Shown one piece after another: positions 1-10,841 of a stretch of DNA of 64,000 nt. A program made the position numbers and the translations under genes. Origin of the DNA: Ichthyophis bannanicus (Eukaryota > Chordata > Amphibia > Gymnophiona > Ichthyophiidae). Below the pieces are notes generated by a model. That model did not search any database and had not been told where the DNA came from. It saw nothing but the letters and a program-made list of their open reading frames with translations. The stretch covers positions 709,313,637 to 709,377,636 of the forward strand of contig CM066033.1 in NCBI GenBank assembly GCA_033557465.1, given 5' to 3'. The number at the start of each line of letters is the position of its first letter. The first letter of the stretch is position 1.

Positions 1-1075
1 AGGTTTAAGTTCTTGTCTATCTGTATCTGAGGGCCTCCATTGTGTCAATGGAGGCCTTTGAGGTTTTAGGGGTGGTGGAGGTGAGGTTGAGGTCCCCTAG
101 GAGCAATAGGTGGTTGGAGTTAGATTTGTGGTTATAGACTGTTTCCAACAGTAGATCCAGATCAGATGGGTTAGCACTTGGGGATCTGTATACAAGGAAG
201 GGAGTTACAGAGTTGTTGCCGATTGTTAACGCATCTAACCCTCTGCTTGTACTGTTGGTGAGGCGGCGGAAATTGAGGTACTTCTTGGTCAGGTTGAGTA
301 CTCCGCCGCCTTAGTGCTCTGTTCTTGGACAGCTAAATAAGTCGTAGCTGGGCGTTATCAGCTGGTTCATTAAGACATTGTTGGAAAGGATGAACCATGA
401 TTCAGTGACACATAGGACATCTAACTGGTTGTCTCTAAGGAAATCAGTGAGCAGTTGGATTTTGTTTTGAGCTGAGCAAATGTTAAGCAGTGCACATTTC
501 AGGGGAGGAGAGCTGTTTGGAGTTTGTTGACGGGGTGTTGCTGTTGTAGGTGAGTGCGGTTTGATCCGGATAAGATGTTGTTATGTTCTAAGTCTCGGCC
601 AGGTAGGGTGGAAGAGCATTGTGAGGAGTGGGTATGAGTGTATGATAAATATGTAAGGGGAAGGAGGCTAGTGAGGCAGTGAGGTAAGGTAGAGCAGTAT
701 AAGGAGGATGGTTATGACTGCTGTCTTGTAGCTAAGATGTAGTGGGGTGCTGTGAAGGAACTGTTTATTGTTGGGGTTGAATTATGTGAAAGGTTATGCA
801 GTGAGGAACTGAGGGAGAGTTTCTGAAGCTTCGTGTGGTTGTAAGGTGTTCTCAGTAGTGGGTGCTGCATCTTACCTGCAGCAGCAGGAAGTGGAAGATT
901 CTATGGGTCTACGCTACTGTAATGGGTTTGTGGTTGAGATTTTAAATGTCAGCTCTGCCTCATCTGTGTGAAGTGTGATGCAGTCTTGAGGTCTGCTCTC
1001 TGTCCACTCTAAGAGCCATGCCTAAGGGCCCTTTGGCACAACCCTTAGGCCCACCTAGATTTTTTAAAGGAGGGA
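1..1075 (-). mobile_element. L2-like LINE, 5' UTR and endonuclease fragment
   Basis: Reverse-strand translation of about 1-500 gives an AP-endonuclease-type N-terminus as found in L2/CR1-class LINE ORF2 proteins. It starts near LLNICSAQNKIQLL, followed by the block LDVLCVTESWF, then an acidic-aromatic stretch and GGGV, and near the left edge HLLLLGDLNL, which resembles the endonuclease catalytic GDFN-type motif. In-frame stops (one around 313) mean it is dead. From 510 to about 1075 I see no ORF; this is probably the element's 5' UTR. The reverse transcriptase would lie left of the window. Clade assignment is by motif memory. Confidence 0.6.
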
Positions 1076-1179
1076 ACTGCCGGATGTGATGCTTGGGGAC
1101 GAGGAAAGTAGCTAAATAACCAAGTCGTCCTGGGTCCTCCTAAGTGTAATGAATCCAATTATTAGCACTTTTAAAGATA

Positions 1180-1616
1180 ATGCTTAAGTCATTTTGAGGA
1201 TCCATACGTCTTTAAATCTAGAATAAATTTGTCAACAGATGAGCATATGGCTTTGGATCAACTTCGTTGGGAGGATTCTATTGTGATTTCCTGGGCTGAC
1301 AAGGGTGAAGTGGTTCTTATTCAGGATTATGCATCTTATCATGCTAAAGCAAATCCATCAGCTGTCAGATGTGAAATTCTACAGTAAATCAACAATTGAT
1401 CCATCTCCCAAATCGCAGCTACAGATTAAGTTTGATTACAGTGGCTGAGGCTAAAGGATTCTTAACTGCGAAGGAAAGGGTATTTTTATTGAAAAAATTT
1501 CCTGTTACCCCAATGATATATTTTTTGTCTAAAATCCAAGAGAGTCTGAAACAGCCCACAGGAAGACCTATTGCATCAACTTGAGGATCTGTGTTGAAAC
1601 CCCTATCGCAGTTAGA
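1180..1616 (+). mobile_element. Penelope-like element, 5' half (interrupted)
   Basis: Plus-strand translation from about 1245 gives MALDQLRWEDSIVISWADKG, then EVVLIQDYASYHAKA. This matches the conserved 'IVIKPADKGG..VV..D..Y..EA' start of Penelope-like RT. A second frame near 1500-1580 gives PVTPMIYFLSKIQESLKQP and GRPIAST, matching the '..P..Y.LPKIHK.....GRPI.S' block. The frame is broken by stops and shifts, so it is a fossil. It is cut after 1616 by the A1/A2 DIRS insertion and resumes at 10842. Confidence 0.72.
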
Positions 1617-1803
1617 GTAGTTATTCACCTGTAACAGGTGTTCTCCAGGAGCAGCAGGAAATCAGTCCTCCCATATGGGTGACATCGACGTCGATGGAGC
1701 CCCTGCGTAGCATTTCCCCAGCTTTCTATGAAAGCCTTTGGGAATACTGCACGCATGCGCGGTCCCCTTCCCGCCTAAAGGTGCCATCTTGCTCAGTCAA
1801 ATG
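1617..1803. repeat. A1 3' TIR
   Basis: Outer terminal repeat. It begins GTAGTTATTCACC and contains the dyad CACCTGTAACAGGTG, a 14-bp perfect palindrome at 1683-1696, an NRF1-like GCATGCGC and the reverse complement of a YY1-like AAGATGGC. It pairs with 7086-7264. It is longer than its partner at the tip by about 22 nt, which include the CACCTGTAACAGGTG dyad. Confidence 0.85.
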
Positions 1804-1889
1804 AGATAGCTAAAAAACAGCACAAAAAAAGTAAAATAAACTATGTACAACTGCAAATCCCAGGGGAGGAGGGAGGGTTGTGAGGACTG

Positions 1890-1985
1890 ATTCCTGCTGC
1901 TCCTGGAGAACACCTGTTACAGATGAGTAACTACTCTTTCTCCAGGACCAAGCAGGAAGTCAGTCCTCACATATGGGTGACTCCC
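1890..1985. repeat. A1 internal complementary region (ICR)
   Basis: This segment is the reverse complement of the left tip (1617-1670) joined to the reverse complement of the right tip (7225-7264). The joint sits at about 1930-1936. In DIRS-1-type elements the ICR allows a circle with both ends repaired. The splice-donor-like G is mutated here (ATGAGT instead of GTGAGT at 1923). Confidence 0.85.
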
Positions 1986-2105
1986 TAGCTCTGGGCTACC
2001 AGGGAACCCAGGCTGAACAAGAGAACTCCCTCTAGTCCCAGCATCAAAGAAAGGCTTTTCACTGAAAGAACCTCCACCGGTAGCCCAACGGAGGGCAGGA
2101 GTTGC

Positions 2106-3125
2106 CTAAACCTCAAAGAGATTCTGGAGTACTGCCTGGCCAAAAGCACTGTCCCTACGGGACTCCCTCTCCAGGCAGTAATGGGCCGCAAAAGTCTGGC
2201 TTGAGGACCAAGTTGCAGCCCTGCAGATATCTGCCAACGGTACAGAGCGGAGATGAGCTACTGAGGCAGCCTGACACGATGGGCCGTGACCTGACCCTGC
2301 AAGGGAAGGTCGGCCGCCTTGTAAGCCCAGGTGATACAGTCAGCCACCCAAATGGACAAGGTACGCTTGGACACAGCTAACCCCAAATTATTAGGGTCAA
2401 AGGATACGAAGAGCTGCGTAGCCCTTCTATGCCCCTGCGTACGGTCAAGGTAGAAGGATAAGGCCCTCCTACAGTCCAGGGTATGCAGGACTGCTTCAGC
2501 CTGACTTGCATGAGGCATAGGGAAGAATGTTGGAAGAACCACCTCCTGATTGAGGTGGAAAGAGGAGACAACCTTGGGAAGGAACTTTGGATGAGTCCTG
2601 AGGACTACCCTGTTCCTATAAATCCTGGTGCTCACTCACTCGCCTAGCCGAGGTAAGGGCTATCAGGAAGAGTGTCTTCCAGGACAGGAAGCGTAGTGGA
2701 CAAGTAGCCTTCGGCTCAAAAGGTGGGCGAGTCAGTTGCTGCAAGACCACATTCAACTCCCACTCAGGGGCAGGAGGACGGATAAGAGGCTTGAGCAAAA
2801 GCAAGCCCCTGAGAAAGCAGGACACCAAGGGGTGACCTGAGAGAGAATGTCCCTCCACCAGTGAGTGGTGAGCTGCTAGAGCTGAGAGGTGGACCCGAAC
2901 AGAATTGGACTTAAGCCCCTGATTGGATAAGTGCAGTAAGTACTGAAGGACTACTGGCACAGTACAGGAGAAAGGATCCTCTGTACGGAGTTGACACCAC
3001 ACAGAAAATCTCTTCCATTTGAGAGCATAGGTTTTCCTAGTGGACTGTTTTCTAGAGGCTAGGACAACCTCCTCAACTTCCTGAGGCAGGCCCCAGGGAG
3101 CCAAAACTACCCTTGCAGCCTCCAG
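2106..3125 (-). pseudogene. A1 tyrosine recombinase (broken)
   Basis: This would encode the DIRS YR, which integrates the circular DNA copy. Read on the minus strand, the N-terminal core-binding part begins near VVLASRKQSTRK (about 3070) and continues through LKSNSVRVHLSALAAHHS and PPFEPKATCPLRFLSWK to TSARRVSE (about 2640), which holds the first catalytic Arg. A frameshift follows near 2620-2650. The next frame carries the linker and the AHRVR box (catalytic His-x-x-Arg, about 2280), then stops. A further frame (2106-2190) carries AHYCLERESRRD with the nucleophile Tyr. At least two frameshifts separate the catalytic residues, so it is dead. About 340 residues in total, as in the intact copy in element F. 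Confidence 0.85.
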
Positions 3126-5040
3126 GCCATCAAATTGAGAGCTTTGAGATTGGTGTGCAGAAGGGAACCCTGATCCTGAGAGAGAAGGTCGGGTTGCAAC
3201 CCCAGAGACAGTGGGGGATCCACTGCCAGCTGAAGCAGAAGTGGAAACCAAGGCTGTCTCGGCCATTTGGGAGCCACCAGCAGGACAGAGGCCTTGTCCT
3301 GAAGAATCTCGAAGAGAGTTCGGGCCACCAAAGGCGTGGGAGGAAATGCATACAGGAGGCCCTGAGACCATGGAATGAGAAAAGCATCCACTGCTAATCT
3401 CAGAGGATGCGGTTGCCTGGAGCAGAACTTTGGCAGTTGCTTGTTGGTCGGGCTGGCAAAGAGATCTACCGAAGGGAGACCCCATTTTAGGAAGACCATC
3501 TGAACTACTGAAGGATGCAGCTGCCACTCGTGGGGCTGCAGAATCCTGCTCAATCTGTCGGCCAGGCGGTTGTCCTGCCCTGGAAGGTAGACAGCCCTGA
3601 GGAGCATGTTGTGCTTTAGGGCAAAGGAACAAAGGTCTTGGGCCTCCCGACAAAGGAGCCTGGCCCAGTACCGCCCTGTTTGTTCACATAAAACATGGCC
3701 ACCTGGTTGTCTGTTTGAACCAGGACACAATGATGAGCCAGGGCAGGCGTGAAAGCTTTGAGAGCTAGGCTTATAGCCCTGAGTTCCAGGAGATTGATCT
3801 GCTGTGCCGCCTCCCAAGGAGACCACAGGCCCTGGGTGCACCACCGTGTGCCCAGGAATCTAAAAGGGCACTCCCTTCAGTAAGTTGGGTGGATGCAGCC
3901 ACCAGCTGAGGGAGTTCAGAAATTGTCTGGACACCCTTACTTTGTCTCTGAGGCTGCCTGTGGCCTGTGACCACTAAGTCCGAAGGCACCACTGTGCAGG
4001 CCTCATATGGAGCCTGGCATTGGGGGTCACATGTACAGTCGAAGCCATGTGGCCAAGAAGTCTTAGGCAGAGCCTGGCGGAGACCAGTGACCTGCTGAGA
4101 AATTGAGTTGCCAAGGCCATCAATCTGTGGGCCCTGTCTTCTGGCAAGAAAGCCTTTGCCAGCAGAGAGTCCAGCCTTGCTCCTATGAACTCTAGGTTCT
4201 GGGAGGAGAGCAAAGTGGACTTTGCGAAGTTTATTACAAACCCCAGTCTTTGAAGAAGAGCAATAGTTCTCAGGGTGGCCTGTTTGGCCTCCTGGCACGT
4301 CTGACCCCTGATGAGCCAGTCGTCCAGATAGGGGAAGACAAAGATGCCCTGATTTCTCAGGTAGGCCGCCACCACTGTTAGGCACTTTGTGAAGACTCTG
4401 GGGGCGGAGGTGAGGCCGAAAGGCAGCACTCTGTATTGATAATGGTTTCCGCCCACCATGAACCTGAGGTACTTTCTGTGGTCTGGATGAATGAGGATGT
4501 GAATGTACGCATCCTTTAGATCTAAGGAGCATAGCCAATCTCCCAGCTGGAGTTAGGGCAGAAGTGTTCCAAGAGTAAGCATCTTGAACTTTTCTTTCTC
4601 CAGGAACTTGTTGAGGTTCCTGAGGTCCAGAATGGGACGAAGGCCGCTGGTTCTTTTGGGCACCAGAAAATATCTGTAATAGAAGCCGTGACCTTGTAAG
4701 GGGGGAGGCACAGACTCCACCGCCCTGTCCACCAACAGACCTTGAAGCTCTTGCAGGAGAAGGTCTGTGTGCAGGGGAGGCCTTGGAGGTTCTCCTGGAA
4801 AATATGGCTGAGGCAGTTGGTGAAAATGCAGGGCACAGCCCTTGTGGACTATGTCCAACACCCAACTGTCCCCGGTGATGAGGGGCCACTGGTGGGCAAA
4901 AAGGGCGAGGCGACCTCCTGTGCAGGGTTGGGAGAGCAGGGGATGAGAGGCTACGCTCAAGGAGTCAAAAACCCCCACCCTGCTGAGTGGTAGCAGGGGC
5001 CGGAGGCTTGGGGGTCCTCTGCCTATGGGGCCCATTAACC
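3107..5040 (-). pseudogene. A1 RT-RNase H (broken)
   Basis: Minus-strand fragments of a DIRS reverse transcriptase and RNase H, usually about 640 residues. The RT fingers (ILDLRNLNKFLEKEKFKM, about 4560-4640) and palm up to LDLKDAY lie in broken frames. The catalytic YLDDWLIRG is near 4315, in a frame covering 3974-4459 that starts GGNHYQYRVLPFGLTSAPR. The RNase H linker and thumb continue through 3680-3850. The post-RNase H block (AVYLPGQDN, ADRLSRILQPHEW, VDLFASPTN) is intact in the frame 3107-3844. Several frameshifts and an in-frame stop near 4555 inactivate it. It overlaps the start of the YR by a few nucleotides, as in F. Confidence 0.85.
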
Positions 5041-6852
5041 TGCCCCTTGGCTTGCTGACCCTGGGGGGCAGCTTGGGCAGCCTGATATTGAGGGTACTGT
5101 ACCCGAGCCCTTCTTTTTATGAGAAGGGGCAGAGGTCTTCCTAGGCAGCCTTGTCCGTGTAAGGTGCTCTGTTTCGAGCTGAGCGGCCTTCTCGGTCATG
5201 GGCTTGCCAAAAAGGTTTTCACCTCGGCAAGGGACATCGACCAACTTGTCCTGAACCCATGGTTCGAGGTCCGATGACTGCAGTCATGCCTGGTGTCGAG
5301 CCGCAATGCCGGCTGCCGCAACTCGGGCCGAAGCCTCGAAGCCATCGTAGCCGGCGCGAGACATGAACTTCGAGCAGTCCCGAATCCCGGACAAGGACTT
5401 AAATCTCTGCAAGGGTTCCCCGGAGAGTCCAGCAGAGAACCCGGCCAACTCCTTGGCCAGGTCCCGCAAGTACATGCCCATGTACAGCTGGTACGACTGG
5501 ACACGGCAAGCAAGCATCGAGCCCTGGAAGCACTTTCTACCGACGCCATCGAGGTTTTGGGCCTCCCTGCCAGGGGGCACCGCGGAGTGCATCTTCTGGC
5601 TCTTCAGATGATGCATGGCCGATTCCACACCCATACAATGGTGTGGTAGCTGCGCCTTCTGAAAGCCAGGGCTCTTTCTGAGTCAATAGATCGAGTCAAC
5701 TCGCTTGCTGAGAACCGGCGCTGAGGCCGGTGCCTCCCACATCCGGAAGAGGAGCTGTTCCAGCATCGGAGGAACCGGGATAGTAAAGGCCTCCTTCGGA
5801 GGATTGTCATACTGCAGCGCCTCGAGCTCTTCAGCTCGAGGCTCTTCCTCGGGATCTGCCCGAATAGCCAAAGCAGTGGCCATATCCTGGACGAACTCCG
5901 AGAACCGAGTATCCTCCGGAGGGAATCTACTCCGGGGCTCAGACTGCGGTGAGTCCGACGGGACGCACCGAGTCTTGAACGTATCGGGAGACTCCTCGTC
6001 CTCCGTCTCCCAGGCGGACTCATCCGAGGAGGAATCCGGGTCCGACCCTGCGGGGCCCTGGAGCACCCGCACCGACGCCGGAGGCACCGACGTCGACGCC
6101 CTCGGTCCCGAACGGGAGGTCGAGGGAGACTGCGACCGTGGACGACTTCGAGCCATGATGGACTCTAGTATCGGCTCGGTCTCCGGGGTCGACTTCAAAG
6201 TCGATGTCCCGGTGGTCGGGGCAGATGCGCCAGACAGGCTGGCCATCAGTGCCCACTGCTGCTCCATGAAGGCAGACAGTTTGCTCTCCAAGGCTGTCAT
6301 CCTGAGACTCAGCTCGGGAGACGCAGCAGCCACCGACTCGGGCTCCGGCGGCACCGGGCCCGACGTCGGCTCCCTGGGAGGAGAGTCCTCAAGGACTACG
6401 GGGCTTACGTGTCCAGCAAACTCCCGCTCCACGCGAGGAACTTTGGCAGGCTTCTCTTGGTCCATGGGCCCGGGGCGATGGTCGGGGGTCTTAGACCTGG
6501 CCCTCGAGGAGCCAGGGACCTCCGACGATGATGCCCTCGGGAACCGCTTCTTCCTCTTACGTTCCCGGTCGGGGGGACCCCCTGTCCGAGGAGCTTCGAC
6601 AGCGCTCGGGATCGGAATCCCGAGATGTCGAGGCCTCAGACGAGGTTCAGGCCTGGCCGGAGGCTGAGTCCGAGAAAAGCCTTTCCTTTTGCTGCTGGCG
6701 ACTTTGGAGTGCCTTGGAAGACATCTTCCCACATGGCCCGCACGACTTAGGGTCGTGGTCAGGGCCGAGGCACCCGAGGCAGCAGTCGTGTGTGTCGGTG
6801 AGAGACATTAATTTCTTACACCGATCACACTTCTTAAAGCCACTGGAAGCCA
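5035..6852 (-). pseudogene. A1 Gag-like protein (broken)
   Basis: Probable start at about 6852 with MASSGFKKCDRCKKLMS, followed by a CxxC...CxxC zinc-ribbon-like module (CDRC, CLGC, CGPC). A long Ser/Pro/Arg-rich, CpG-rich middle follows (5683-6650) with a repeated SRSGPR-like texture. The conserved C-terminal domain includes PSDSPQSEPRSR, PPEDTRFSEFV, LEALQYD and PGREAQNL, then PCRGENLFGKPM. Frames shift near 5640-5700 and 5240-5290. Gag proteins of DIRS elements are thought to form the ribonucleoprotein particle; the function here is inferred from position and from similarity to the other copies in this window. Confidence 0.8.
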
Positions 6853-7085
6853 TCGGGGAAAAAAAGAGTCCCCGCGAGGTCAAAAGACCTGCCTTCCAGG
6901 GAAAAATGGAAAAAAGGGCGCGAACGCCAGCTACGAAGGGCAAAAATCGAAAAAGAAGAATCAGGCTTGATACCGGTGTACCGAACCCAGCGGGAGGGGA
7001 ACTGGCGTCGAACCGGGAGAAAAAATAGCGATAATCGCCGAAAAAAATCTACTTTTAACTGGGAGAACAGGACACACGTCCGGTG

Positions 7086-7264
7086 GGCTTCTCAGAAAAA
7101 AAGAGACTGAGGTAAGATGGCACCTTTAGGCGGGAAGGGAACCACGCATGCGTGCCTGCATTCCCAAAGGCTTTCATAGAAAGCTGGGGAAATGCTGCGC
7201 TGGGGCTGCATCGGCGCCGATGACACCTATATGTGAGGACTGACTTCCTGCTTGGTCCTGGAGA
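7086..7264. repeat. A1 5' TIR at the A1/A2 junction
   Basis: Inverted partner of 1617-1803, with AAGATGGCACC (YY1-like), GCATGCG, a 14-bp perfect palindrome CATCGGCGCCGATG (7209-7222) and the terminal CTTGGTCCTGGAGAA. Immediately after it the sequence enters the coding strand of A2's RNase H (AACATGGCTACTTG), not host DNA. This is therefore a recombination or template-switch joint. Confidence 0.85.
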
Positions 7265-8590
7265 AAACATGGCTACTTGATTGTCTGTTTGTATCAAGAC
7301 AGACTGGCGGGCCAGGGCTTGAGAGAAAGTCTTGAGGGCTAAGCGAATAGCCCGTAGTTCCAGTAGGTTGATTTGCTGCGTGGCCTCCCAGGGAGACCAC
7401 AGGCCCTGGGTGCACTTGCCCAGACAGTGTGCCCCCCAGCCCTGCAGGGAGGCATCGGTGGTCAACACCACTGTGAATCCAGGTGTCTGAAAGGGCACCC
7501 CTTTCAGTAAGTTGGGGGGATGCAGCCACCAACGTAGGGAGTTCAGTAATGGTCTGGACACCCTTACTCTGTCTCTGAGGCTTCCTGTGGCCATTTGTCC
7601 ACTGAGTCCTGAGGCACCACTGTGCAGGCCTCATATGGAGCCTGGCATTGGGATTCACATGTACTGTCGAAGCCATGTTGCCAAGAAGCCTCAGGCAGAG
7701 CCTGGCAGAGACCAGTGACCTGCTGAGAAACTGGTTTGCCAAGCTTATGAGTCTTTGGGCTCTGTCCTCTGGCAAGAAAGCCTTTGCCTGCAGAGAGTCT
7801 AGCCTTGCCCCTATGAACTCCAAGTTCTGGGAGAGGAGCGAAGTTGATGACAAACCCCAGGTGTTGAAGTAGAGTAATAGTTTGGAGGGTGGCTTGCCTG
7901 GCCTCCTGGCACGTCTGACCCCTGATGAGCCAGTCGTCCAGATAGGGGAAGACAAAGATACCCGGATTCCTTAAGTAGGCCGCCACCACTGCTAGGCATT
8001 TGGTAAAGACCCTGGGAGCGGAGGTGAGGCCGAAGGGCAGCACTCTGTACTGATAATGGTTTCCTCCCACAATGAACCTGAGGTACTTTCTGTGGTCTGG
8101 ATGAATGAAGATGTGAGTGTACGCATCCTTTAGATCTAAGGAGCATAGCCAATCTCCCTGCTGGAGGGAGGGCAGAAGTGTCCCAAGAGAAAGCATCTTG
8201 AACTTCTCTTTCTCTAAGAACTTGTTGAGATTTCTGAGGTCGAGAATAGGCCTGAGGCCCCCTGTTCTCTTTGGTACAAGAAAGTACCTGGAGTAGAAAC
8301 CGTGACCTTGCAAGTGGGGAGGTACAGGCTCCACCGCCTTGTCTCGCAACAGACCCTGAAGCTCCTGCCGGAGGAGGGCTGTATGGAGAGGAGGCCTTGG
8401 GGGCTCTCCTGGGAAGTAGAGAGGAGGCAACTGATGAAAATGAAGCATGTAGCCCTTGTGGACTATGCTTAAGACCCAATTGTCTCCTGTAATGGGTGGC
8501 CACCGGTGGGCAAACAGGGCTAGTCGACCTCCTGTACAGGGATGAGACAGCAGAGACAGAGAGGCTATACCTTGGGAGTCAAAAACCCCC
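7265..8590 (-). pseudogene. A2 RT and partial RNase H (truncated)
   Basis: The minus-strand frame 7564-8448 encodes most of the RT: PPLYFPGEPPRPPLH, GFYSRYFLVPKRTGGLRP, NLNKFLEKEKFKM, LDLKDAYTHIF and YRVLPFGLTSAPRVFTK, then the catalytic FPYLDDWLIRG (about 7915-7950) and a thumb region. A frameshift near 7850 separates it from the next frame. The RNase H start (VVLTTDASLQGWGAH, ELRAIRLALKTFS, VLIQTDNQVAMF) lies at 7265-7480. The rest of RNase H and the whole YR are missing because the copy is cut at 7265. Not functional. Confidence 0.85.
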
Positions 8591-10423
8591 TCCCTGCTGA
8601 GTGGGAAGCAGGGGCTGGAGGCTTGGGGGTCTTCTGCCTACGGGGCCCATGTCCCTGCCCCTTGGCCTGCTGAACCTGTGGGGGAGCGGGGGAGGCCTGG
8701 TAAGGTGGGAACTGTTTGTAGGCAGTCGCCTTCCTCGGGTAAAAGGACTTCTTACCCGAGCCCTTCTTCTTATGTGGTCTCGAGCTCAGCAGCCTTCTTG
8801 GCCATGGGCTTGCCAGAAAGGTTCTCACCTCGGCAAGGGAAATTGACCAACTTGTCTTGAACCCATGGCTCGAGGTCCGATGACTGCAGCCATGCCTGGC
8901 GTCGAGCCGCTATGCCGGCTGCCGCAACACAGGCCGAGGCCTCGAAGCCATCGTAGGCTGCTCGGGACATGAACTTAGAGCATTCCCGGATCCCCGAAGA
9001 CAAGGACTTGAACCTCTGCAAAGGTTCCCTGGAGAGACCAGCAGAGAACCCGGCAAGCTCCTTTGCCAGGTCCCGCAAGTACATGCCCATGTACAGCTGG
9101 TAAGACTGGACACGGCAAGCATCGAGCCCTGGAAGCACTTTCTACCAAACGCATCCAGGTTCTGGGCCTCCCGGCCGGGGGGCACCACGGAGTACTTCTT
9201 CTGACTTTTCAGACGATGCATGGCCGATTCCACCACCATGGAATGGTGTGGTAGCTGCGCCTTCTGAAAACCAGGGCTCTTACAGAGTCGATAAATGGAA
9301 TCGACCCGCTTGCTTAGAACCGGCACCGAGGCCGGTGCCTCCCACATCCGGAAGAGAAGCCGTTCCAGCATTGGAGGAACTGGGACAGTAAAGGCCTCCT
9401 TCGCAGGAGAGTCATACTGGAGGGCTTCGAGCTCTTCGGCTTGAGGCTCCTCCTCGGGGTCCACAGGGATCGCCAAAGCTGTGGCCATATCCCGAACAAA
9501 CTCTGAGAACCGGGTATCCTCTGGAGGGGATCTACTCCGGGGTTCAGACTGCGGTGAGTCCGACGGGACGCACCGAGTCTTGAAGGTATCGGGGGACTCC
9601 TCGTCCTCCATCTCCCAGGTGGACTCGTCCGAAGAGGAGTCGGGCTCCGACCGTGCGGTGACCGGCAGCACCCGCCCCGACGCCGAAGGCACCGGCGTCA
9701 ACGCCCTCGGTCCCGACCGGGAAGTCGAGGGTGACCGCGACTGAGGACGACCTTGAGCCTTCATGGTCTCGAGTATCGGCTCGGTCTCCGGGGTTGACTT
9801 CGACGTCCCCGTGGTCGGGGCAGATGCGCCAGCGAGGCTGGCCATCAGCACCCGCTGCTGATTCATGAAGGCAGACAGTCTGCACTCCAAGGCTGTCAGC
9901 CTGAGACCCAGCTCAGGAGACTCAGCAGCCACCAACTTGACGTCGGCTCCCTGGGAGTCCTCGAGGACAACAGGACTTACGTGTCCAGCAGACTCCGGCT
10001 CCACACGAGGTACTTTGGATGGCTTCTCCTGTTCCACGAGCCCGGGACGGCGGTCAGGGGTCCGAGACCTAGCCCTCGAGGAGCCAGGGACCTCCTCTGA
10101 CGCCGCCCTCGCGAGCCGCTTCTTCCTTTTTTGCTCACGCTCAGGGGACCCCCTGTCCAAGGAACCCCGACGATGCTCGGAGTCAGACTCCCGAGACGTC
10201 GAGGCCTCAGACGAGGTCCGGGCCCGGCCAGAGGCCGAATCAGAGAAAAGCCTTTCCTTTTGGTGCTGACGACTTCGCAGTGCCTTAGTGGACATTTTGC
10301 CACACGGTCCACAGATCTTAGGATCATGATCAGGACCGAGGCACCGAAGGCAGCAGTCGTGTGTGTTGGTGAGAGACATTAGTTTCTTGCACCGATCACA
10401 CTTCTTAAAACCACTGGAAGCCA
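8565..10423 (-). pseudogene. A2 Gag-like protein (one frameshift)
   Basis: Starts at about 10423 (MASSGFKKCDRCKKLMS). The zinc-ribbon-like CDRC...CLRC...CGPC block is followed by a Ser/Arg/Pro-rich region and the conserved PPEDTRFSEFVRDMATA, LEALQYDSPAKEAF and PGREAQNLDAFGRKCFQGSML. The frame is open from 10423 down to about 9110. There a short deletion shifts it, and the remainder (MYLRDLAKELAGFSAGL, FMSRAAYDGFEAS, FPCRGENLSGKPM, ending in a lysine-rich tail) continues in another frame to about 8565. Upstream codons in the same frame run into the TIR and are probably not translated. Confidence 0.8.
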
Positions 10424-10664
10424 TCGGGGAAAAAAGAGCCCCCGCGAGGTCAAAGGACCGGGCCCTTCCAGGGAAAAAGAAAAAAGAGCTCGAACGCCAG
10501 CCACGAAGGGCAAAAACCGAAAAAATAAGATCGGGCTCGATACCGGTGTACCGAACCCGGCGAGAAGGGGAACCGGCATCGAACCGGAGAAAAAACCGCA
10601 AAGGAATCGCAAGAATAGAAAGAAAAAATCTGTTTTCGGGTGAACTAGCACAGACGTCTGACGG

Positions 10665-10841
10665 GCTCCACGGAAAAAGAGAGACTGAGCAAGATGGCAC
10701 CTTTAGGCGGGAAGGGGACCGCGCATGCGTGCAGTATTCCCAAAGGCTTTCATAGAAAGCTGGGGAAATGCTCCGCAAGGGCTCCATCGATGTCGATGTC
10801 ACCCATATGTGAGAACTGACTTCCTGCTTGGTCCTGGAGAA
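10665..10841. repeat. A2 5' TIR
   Basis: Inverted partner of the A1 left TIR (1617-1803): AAGATGGCACC, CGCGCATGCG, and the dyad CATCGATGTCGATG (10785-10798, one mismatch from symmetry, consistent with CpG decay), ending GGTCCTGGAGAA. Host Penelope-like sequence resumes directly after it. Confidence 0.8.

Larger units (their letters stand above)
1617..7264 (-). mobile_element. DIRS element A1, full length, inactive
   Basis: All DIRS parts occur in order on the minus strand: 5' TIR (about 7086-7264), gag, RT/RNase H, YR, ICR (about 1890-1975) and 3' TIR (about 1617-1803). The TIRs align as inverted copies through the GCATGCG, CATCTT and CATCG...CGATG segments. The ICR (for example CACCTGTTACAG near 1910, then TTTCTCCAGGACC near 1936) is the complement of the two outer ends joined together. 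The left end interrupts the Penelope-like element with no visible target duplication. All three genes carry frameshifts. The right end is fused directly to A2 internal sequence instead of host DNA. Confidence 0.9.
7265..10841 (-). mobile_element. DIRS element A2, lacking its 3' third
   Basis: Second copy of the A family with RNase H remnant, RT, gag and a 5' TIR (about 10665-10841), but no YR, ICR or 3' TIR. Its left break corresponds to about position 3688 of A1. Its right tip is followed at 10842 by the continuation of the Penelope-like element that ends at 1616, so A1 plus A2 behave as one insertion into that element. Origin is inferred: a dimeric integration, template switching, or deletion after A1 landed in or beside A2. 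Confidence 0.85.

Noticed and set aside
5705..6667. Long plus-strand open frame (320 codons) opposite A1 gag, and a similar one of 358 codons at 33398-34474 opposite F gag
   Set aside because: Both are mirror frames of the GC-rich, Ser/Arg-biased gag sequence, recur wherever gag is well kept, begin at different places and show no motif. The minus-strand Gag explains the openness.
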